Shown here piece by piece: positions 14,514 to 18,694 of a stretch of 18,694 bases of DNA. A program made the position numbers and the translations under genes. Each line of letters begins with the position of its first letter. The stretch's first letter is position 1. The stretch covers positions 1 to 18,694 of the forward strand of contig CAMQVM010000006.1 of the NCBI GenBank assembly GCA_947038135.1. The letters run 5' to 3'. The stretch is from an uncultured Rikenellaceae bacterium (GTDB lineage: Bacteria > Bacteroidota > Bacteroidia > Bacteroidales > Rikenellaceae). The notes below the pieces were generated by a model. The model had not been told where the DNA came from, did not search any database, and worked only from the letters and a program-made list of their open reading frames with translations.

Positions 14514-16121
14514 ATGAGTGAAGTTATAGATATTCTAGTTAGCAATGAAGTTGACGAATCGTCATATATAATGGTTATTGGCGTTGGAGGCGGTGGTGGA
14601 AATGCAGTTCAGTATATGTATGATATTGGTGTGCATAACGTAAATTTCCTTGTTTGTAATACTGATGCACAGGCGTTACGACGAAGTAATATGCCTGTTA
14701 AGATACAGCTAGGAAGTAAGTTGACAAATGGATTAGGGGCAGGAAATCAACCTGAAAAAGGGCGTGATGCAGCACTTGAAACAGCCGAAGAGATAACCGA
14801 AAAATTAATAAAATCTAATGTTCGTATGGTGTTTATCACCGCAGGAATGGGTGGTGGTACTGGTACAGGTGCTGCACCTGTTATTGCAAAGATAGCCAAA
14901 GATTTAGGTATATTAACTGTCGGTATAGTTACTATACCTTTCCGATTGGAAGGACCAAAGCGCCTACGTCAGGCAGAGTCTGGTCTTGAAGAGATAAAGC
15001 AGTATGTTGATTCTCTTATTGTTATCGACAATGAGAATATATGTAAAATGTATGGTGATCTTGACTTTTCAGACGCTTTTAGCAAGGCAGATGATATATT
15101 AGCAATAGCAGCAAAGGGTATAGCTGAGGCAATTACCAAAGAGCATAAAGTAAACGTCGACTTTGCTGATGTGTTTACAACGATGAGTAACAGTGGTATA
15201 GCACTGCTTGGGTACTCTTCAGCTGAGGTTAATAGCGAAAATGTTGCTATTGAACTAACTGAACATGCGTTGCAATCACCTTTGCTAAATCAAAATAATA
15301 TTACTGGCGCACAAGATATAATGATCAATATATCGTGGAATCAAAAAGAGCTTAAAATGGGCGAACTTCATGCTATTATAGGTCATGTGCAGGCTGCTGC
15401 TGGTAGCAATGCCAATATTATATGGGGTGCAGGTGCTGACAGTGCGTTAAAAGAGAATGAGGTAAGCCTTATTATTATTGCAACACGTTTTGGAAATGCT
15501 GAAAAGATTGATCTTGGAGGTAATATACATACAGATAATATGTCAGGTGAGCGTGGTGTGTTGGGCGAAGCTAAAGGTGAAGCTAAAGACGAATCCAAAA
15601 CTGAATCTAAAACTGAATCTGAAGAGGGAGAAGTAGTTATTGAAAAGGTAGCTTTTGATCCTGAGTCTAATACTACGACTAATGATGCTCCGTTGGCTGA
15701 TTGTGGTAGTGAATATGTTTTAACCGACCCTGCTAATGTTGCTAAAGGTGGTAATAATACCCCTGAACAAGGTGCTAAGAGTGGTGGAGCTATTGAATAT
15801 GTATCTTTAGATGATGATGAAAAACCTGTCGCTGTAAAAGTGCCTAGTGAACCAACAGACATTGTTATTCATGAAGTTGCAGGTGCTAACTTTGATCAAA
15901 TAACTCCACGATATAAAAAGAGTTCTGATAATCGTACACCTTTGCCATTTGCCGATGATGGTAAAGAGCCTGAGGTAGTTACTGAAGCCCATAGTGATAA
16001 AACTACGGAAGTAGAGGTAAAAAAGCCTGCTCGTAAATACACTATTGATGAGATAGAGGCTCTTCCTGCATACAAACGTCGTGAGGTGCTTCAAAAGCTC
16101 AATCTTGAAAAGGGTAAATAG
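14514..16121 (+). CDS. ftsZ: Cell division GTPase FtsZ with long C-terminal linker
   Basis: Tubulin-like GTPase that forms the division ring. The GTPase core (about residues 15-330) shows GVGGGGGNAV near the N-terminus, the GTP-binding GGGTGTG (113-119), PFRLEGPKR, and the T7 loop NVDFAD (214-219) with the catalytic aspartates. After the core comes an acidic, low-complexity linker of about 170-180 residues, containing 4-residue repeats GEAK-GEAK-DESK-TESK-TESE (351-370). The conserved C-terminal peptide IDEIEALPAYKRRE lies near the end and should bind FtsA. At 535 residues it is well above the usual 380-450, because of the linker. The 63-base gap after ftsA ends in an A/T-rich leader. A hairpin 64 bases beyond the stop probably ends the operon. 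Confidence 0.97.
   Translation: MSEVIDILVSNEVDESSYIMVIGVGGGGGNAVQYMYDIGVHNVNFLVCNTDAQALRRSNMPVKIQLGSKLTNGLGAGNQPEKGRDAALETAEEITEKLIKSNVRMVFITAGMGGGTGTGAAPVIAKIAKDLGILTVGIVTIPFRLEGPKRLRQAESGLEEIKQYVDSLIVIDNENICKMYGDLDFSDAFSKADDILAIAAKGIAEAITKEHKVNVDFADVFTTMSNSGIALLGYSSAEVNSENVAIELTEHALQSPLLNQNNITGAQDIMINISWNQKELKMGELHAIIGHVQAAAGSNANIIWGAGADSALKENEVSLIIIATRFGNAEKIDLGGNIHTDNMSGERGVLGEAKGEAKDESKTESKTESEEGEVVIEKVAFDPESNTTTNDAPLADCGSEYVLTDPANVAKGGNNTPEQGAKSGGAIEYVSLDDDEKPVAVKVPSEPTDIVIHEVAGANFDQITPRYKKSSDNRTPLPFADDGKEPEVVTEAHSDKTTEVEVKKPARKYTIDEIEALPAYKRREVLQKLNLEKGK
15564..15623 (+). repeat. Five 12-base degenerate repeats inside the ftsZ linker
   Basis: Five consecutive 4-residue units (GEAK, GEAK, DESK, TESK, TESE) are encoded by 12-base units of the form GxnGAAnCTAAA, with near-identical neighbours such as ACTGAATCTAAA followed by ACTGAATCTGAA. 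This suggests growth by slippage in the linker. Confidence 0.75.
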
Positions 16122-16184
16122 TCTGTTGGTGTGTAGCTAATTTAAGGCTATCTTTTATAGGACATATTTAATTCACAATATAAT

Positions 16185-16223
16185 TTAGGGCGATTAGAAA
16201 ATTCATTTTTCTAATCGCCCTAA
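16185..16223 (+). terminator. Perfect 17-bp hairpin after ftsZ
   Basis: TTAGGGCGATTAGAAAA (16185-16201) and TTTTCTAATCGCCCTAA (16207-16223) pair perfectly around a 5-base loop. No T-run follows, but the stem begins 64 bases after the ftsZ stop and no gene lies between. It most likely ends or trims the dcw transcript, or shields its 3' end. Confidence 0.7.
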
Positions 16224-16291
16224 TTAGTAGTTGTCACTGGCAGATATATAAGCCACTAAAAGACAAGTTTGCAGGTTAGTTACACCACATT

Positions 16292-16331
16292 ATGACAAAT
16301 TGGCATGAAAAAACCGTTGGCATACTCTTTG
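16292..16331 (+). promoter_or_regulatory. Candidate htpG promoter with overlapping palindrome and TTGGCAT repeats
   Basis: TTG (16300-16302) and TACTCTTTG (16323-16331) resemble the Bacteroides promoter with a 20-base spacer, except that the -7 part has one extra base between TA and TTTG. A start near 16338 would leave about 32 nt before the htpG ATG. ATGACAAATTGGCAT (16292-16306) agrees with its reverse complement at 12 of 15 positions and covers the -33 element. TTGGCAT recurs at 16300-16306 and 16317-16323. No CIRCE element (TTAGCACTC inverted repeat) is present. Confidence 0.4.
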
Positions 16332-16369
16332 ACTATCAATAAATAGAAATTAATTAAAAAATTATAAAT

Positions 16370-18436
16370 ATGCAGGTTAATAAAAAAGGACAAATCGGAG
16401 TCACAACAGAGAATATCTTTCCGATAATTAAGAAGTTTTTATATTCTGATCACGATATCTTTATTCGTGAGCTTGTTTCTAACGCCGTAGATGCTACTAC
16501 AAAGCTTCGTACTCTATCTATTGCTGGTAAGTATAGCGGTAGTATTGACGATTTAAAGGTTGAGGTTCAGGTAGATGAAGATGCTAAGACGATAAAAATT
16601 ATCGACAATGGTATTGGTATGACTGAGCAAGAGGTTGATAAGTATATTAATCAGATAGCTTTTTCGGGTGCAGAGGAGTTTCTTGAGAAATTTAACAATA
16701 GCTCTGCAAATATTATTGGTCACTTTGGTTTAGGTTTCTACTCTTCATTTATGGTATCTAGTAAGGTAGAGGTTGAAACTCGCTCTTACCAAGATGGTGC
16801 ACAAGCTGTAAAGTGGAGCTGTGACGGTTCGCCAGACTACACTCTTGAAGAGATATCTAAAGAGGGGGTTGGTACCACTATAACTCTATATCTTGCTGAA
16901 GACTCACTCGAGTTTGCATCTAAGAGCCGTATCAATGAGCTACTTGAAAAGTATTGTAAATTTCTTCCTGTGCCAGTTATTGCAGGCGAAAAAGAGGAGT
17001 GGAAAGATGGTAAGATGGAGAGCACTGGTGAGGTTAATGTAATAAATGATACTCATCCATTGTGGACACGTACGCCTTCTGAGTTAACCGAAGAGGAGTA
17101 TAGCAGTTTCTATCGCCAACTCTATCCTATGGGTGATGATCCACTGTTTCATATCCACCTAAATGTAGATTACCCTTTTAACCTTACAGGTATATTATAT
17201 TTCCCAAAGTTGAAGAATAACTTTGAGATTCAGAAAAATAAGATTCAGCTATACTGCAATCAGGTGTTTGTTACTGATAATGTTGAGGGCATAGTTCCTG
17301 AGTTTTTATCGCTTCTACATGGTGTGATCGACTCTCCAGATATTCCACTTAACGTATCAAGAAGTTACCTGCAAAGCGACTCTAACGTACGTAAGATATC
17401 TAGCCATATCACTAAAAAGGTGGCTGATAGGCTGTCTGAGATCTTTAACTCATCACGTAATGAGTATGAAGCGAAGTGGAATGACCTTAAGGTATTTGTT
17501 GAGTACGGTATAATAACCGAAGAGAAGTTTGCTGAGAAGGCTAAGAGTTTCACTCTGCTTAAAAACCTTGATGATAAATATTTTACTTTTGAGGAGTATA
17601 AAGAGTTAGTTGCTGCAAACCAAACAGATGTTAATGGAGATACCATATACCTATATACTAATGATAAGGTTAAGCACAACGCATTTATTGATAGCTGTAC
17701 AGCTAAAGGTTATGATGTGCTTGAGATGGATGGTCAGCTAGATAGCCACTTTATTGGATGGTTTGAAGGTAAGAACGAAAAGACTCGTTTTGTGCGTGTA
17801 GACTCTGATGTTGTGTCGAAGATCATCGCTAAGAACGAAAAGAACGATATATCTATAAGCACCACGCAGCAAGATATGCTACGTCCAGTATTTGAGAGTC
17901 AGCTACCTACCGACGAAAAGATAAATTATAATATCCAGTTTGAGCCTCTTGCATCTACTGATAACCCTGTAATGATTACTCAAAATGAGTTCGTTAGACG
18001 TATGAAAGATATGTCGCAGATGGGTGGGCAGTTTGCCTTTTATGGTCAGATGCCTGAAAGCTTCAATGTTATTGTTAATGGAAATCATCCGCTTGTGATT
18101 GATGTTCTTAGCGAAACCGAGAAGAGCACTGATGATAAATATACATCTTTAGTGTCTAAGATAGAGAGCATTGCAAAGCAAAAAACCTCTTTTGATGCAG
18201 TAATTAAAGATAAGAAAGAAGATGATCTTTCTGCCGAAGAGAAAGATATGCGTAAAGATCTTAACGAGAAACTTACACAGCTTCAAAAAGATAAGAGCGA
18301 CAAGCTTAAGGCAATAGGTGCTGATAATAAGCTTGTTAAGCAACTTATAGATTTAGCTCTTTTATCTAATGGTATGCTTAAAGGTGAGCATCTAACTAAG
18401 TTTATCAAACGAAGTGTTGAGATGATCGAGAAGTAG
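16370..18436 (+). CDS. htpG: Hsp90-family molecular chaperone HtpG
   Basis: Cytoplasmic ATP-dependent chaperone of the Hsp90 family. The 688 residues are full length for the Bacteroidetes form. The N-terminal GHKL ATPase domain has FIRELVSNAVDA with catalytic Glu34 and Asn38, DNGIGM (79-84) and GHFGLGFYS, then VGTTITLYL. The middle domain follows with YPFNLTGILYFPK and LNVSRSYLQSDSNVRKI; the Arg of NVSRS is the family's conserved residue that contacts ATP phosphate. The C-terminal dimerisation region (about 520-688) carries a charged, probably coiled stretch near 625-655. The ATG at 16370 follows an A-rich leader. The gene stands between two hairpins and has its own promoter candidate, so it is likely a single-gene unit unrelated to cell division. 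Confidence 0.97.
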   Translation: MQVNKKGQIGVTTENIFPIIKKFLYSDHDIFIRELVSNAVDATTKLRTLSIAGKYSGSIDDLKVEVQVDEDAKTIKIIDNGIGMTEQEVDKYINQIAFSGAEEFLEKFNNSSANIIGHFGLGFYSSFMVSSKVEVETRSYQDGAQAVKWSCDGSPDYTLEEISKEGVGTTITLYLAEDSLEFASKSRINELLEKYCKFLPVPVIAGEKEEWKDGKMESTGEVNVINDTHPLWTRTPSELTEEEYSSFYRQLYPMGDDPLFHIHLNVDYPFNLTGILYFPKLKNNFEIQKNKIQLYCNQVFVTDNVEGIVPEFLSLLHGVIDSPDIPLNVSRSYLQSDSNVRKISSHITKKVADRLSEIFNSSRNEYEAKWNDLKVFVEYGIITEEKFAEKAKSFTLLKNLDDKYFTFEEYKELVAANQTDVNGDTIYLYTNDKVKHNAFIDSCTAKGYDVLEMDGQLDSHFIGWFEGKNEKTRFVRVDSDVVSKIIAKNEKNDISISTTQQDMLRPVFESQLPTDEKINYNIQFEPLASTDNPVMITQNEFVRRMKDMSQMGGQFAFYGQMPESFNVIVNGNHPLVIDVLSETEKSTDDKYTSLVSKIESIAKQKTSFDAVIKDKKEDDLSAEEKDMRKDLNEKLTQLQKDKSDKLKAIGADNKLVKQLIDLALLSNGMLKGEHLTKFIKRSVEMIEK

Positions 18437-18480
18437 TACTATATATATAGGGCTTTAGGCTCTAATTTACTTGTATTTGT

Positions 18481-18521
18481 AAGCAGCGCCCATATTATAT
18501 ATAGGGCGCTGCTTTTTATTT
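18481..18521 (+). terminator. Intrinsic terminator after htpG
   Basis: AAGCAGCGCCC (18481-18491) and GGGCGCTGCTT (18504-18514) form a perfect 11-bp GC-rich stem with a 12-base loop, followed at once by TTTATTT. It lies 44 bases after the htpG stop and is the clearest rho-independent terminator in the window. Confidence 0.9.
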
Positions 18522-18548
18522 GATGAAATATGGGGATTATTAAGCTAT

Positions 18549-18581
18549 TTTGAGGTAATTTAACGACTATGCATATTTTTA
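18549..18581 (+). promoter_or_regulatory. Upstream member of a possible tandem promoter pair
   Basis: TTTG (18549-18552) is followed after 21 bases by TATTTTTA (18574-18581), which fits TTTG, 19-21 bases, TAnnTTTG except for the last base. The -33 part sits in GCTATTTTGAGG, nearly the same as the sequence around the second candidate. Confidence 0.25.
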
Positions 18582-18602
18582 ATTGTGTGGTTTTTTGGCT
18601 AT

Positions 18603-18634
18603 TTTGGGGAGTATTGCAAAAAGGCTTAATTTTT
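18603..18634 (+). promoter_or_regulatory. Downstream member of a possible tandem promoter pair
   Basis: TTTG (18603-18606), then 20 bases, then TAATTTTT (18627-18634), which differs from the -7 consensus only in the last base. Transcription would start near 18641 and read toward the right edge. The -33 part lies in GCTATTTTGGGG. Confidence 0.35.
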
Positions 18635-18649
18635 TTTCATTTTTTTATT

Positions 18650-18665
18650 CTTGCCACTCAGCAAG
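18650..18665 (+). other. Small hairpin in a possible 5' leader
   Basis: CTTGC (18650-18654) and GCAAG (18661-18665) pair perfectly around CACTCA. It would fall within the leader made from the candidate promoter at 18603-18634, just before a possible start codon. The stem has only 5 bp, so its relevance is uncertain. Confidence 0.25.
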
Positions 18666-18676
18666 TTAACGAAATA

Positions 18677-18694
18677 ATGCAAAAAAAAGTAAAA
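18677..18694 (+). CDS. Possible first six codons of the next gene
   Basis: An ATG at 18677 opens a frame (Met-Gln-Lys-Lys-Val-Lys) that runs to the window edge. A promoter candidate and hairpin lie just upstream and the basic start would suit a signal peptide or small protein. Six codons are too few to call a product. Confidence 0.2.

Noticed and set aside
15383..15862. Minus-strand open frame of 159 codons opposite the ftsZ linker
   Set aside because: Its Ser/Ala/Leu-rich sequence is what the complement of the repetitive linker codons gives; no domain and no promoter were seen.
16317..16333. Sigma-54-like sequence TGGCATACTCTTTGA before htpG
   Set aside because: The -12 element reads TTGA rather than TTGC, and the same bases fit a vegetative Bacteroides -7 element; no activator site or sigma-54-type context supports it.
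1..18694. CRISPR arrays, tRNA or rRNA genes, insertion sequences, prophage or defence genes
   Set aside because: No regular repeat-spacer pattern, no tRNA-like or rRNA sequence in the gaps, and no transposase, integrase or defence domain was seen on either strand.

Overview
The window reads as a piece of an AT-rich Bacteroidota (most likely Bacteroidales) chromosome. The main support is a SusC/RagA-type TonB-dependent receptor, the Bacteroidetes order of division genes with murC leading straight into ftsQ and no ddl between them, a FtsQ and FtsA of Bacteroidetes type, A-rich leaders instead of clear Shine-Dalgarno sites, and good matches to the Bacteroides promoter -7 element (TAnnTTTG). Genus cannot be decided from the sequence.

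Layout. (1) Positions 1-2942, minus strand: a SusC-like outer-membrane receptor whose 3' end runs off the left edge. (2) 2943-3655: about 710 bases of noncoding DNA with two near-palindromic 15-base sites and a separate inverted repeat, probably the control region of susC. (3) 3656-4003, minus strand: a one-domain cupin resembling KdgF, an enzyme of uronate breakdown. (4) 4004-4113: a short divergent control region with a perfect -7 element on each strand. (5) 4114-16121, plus strand: nine genes of the division and cell wall (dcw) cluster, murE-mraY-murD-ftsW-murG-murC-ftsQ-ftsA-ftsZ. Several junctions are overlapping (ftsW/murG, murG/murC, murC/ftsQ) and the others are 6-63 bases apart, so they are probably one operon. 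(6) A 17-bp perfect hairpin after ftsZ. (7) 16370-18436, plus strand: htpG, the bacterial Hsp90, with its own promoter region and a strong intrinsic terminator. (8) 18522-18694: candidate promoters and possibly the first codons of another gene.

How the genes work together. MurC, MurD and MurE add L-Ala, D-Glu and (from the DNPR motif) meso-diaminopimelate to UDP-MurNAc. MraY moves the finished precursor to the undecaprenyl carrier to give lipid I, and MurG adds GlcNAc to give lipid II. FtsW polymerises septal glycan from lipid II. FtsQ links the periplasmic part of the divisome, FtsA ties FtsZ filaments to the membrane, and FtsZ forms the ring. The receptor and the cupin are unrelated to this and suggest uptake and breakdown of a uronic-acid-containing glycan.

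Most of the window is conserved core genome, and I found no convincing novel multi-gene system. The points most worth checking are the start of the dcw cluster at murE, without mraZ-rsmH-ftsL-ftsI; the palindromic sites before susC and htpG; the exact 8-residue repeats in the FtsA linker; and the long repeat-bearing FtsZ linker.
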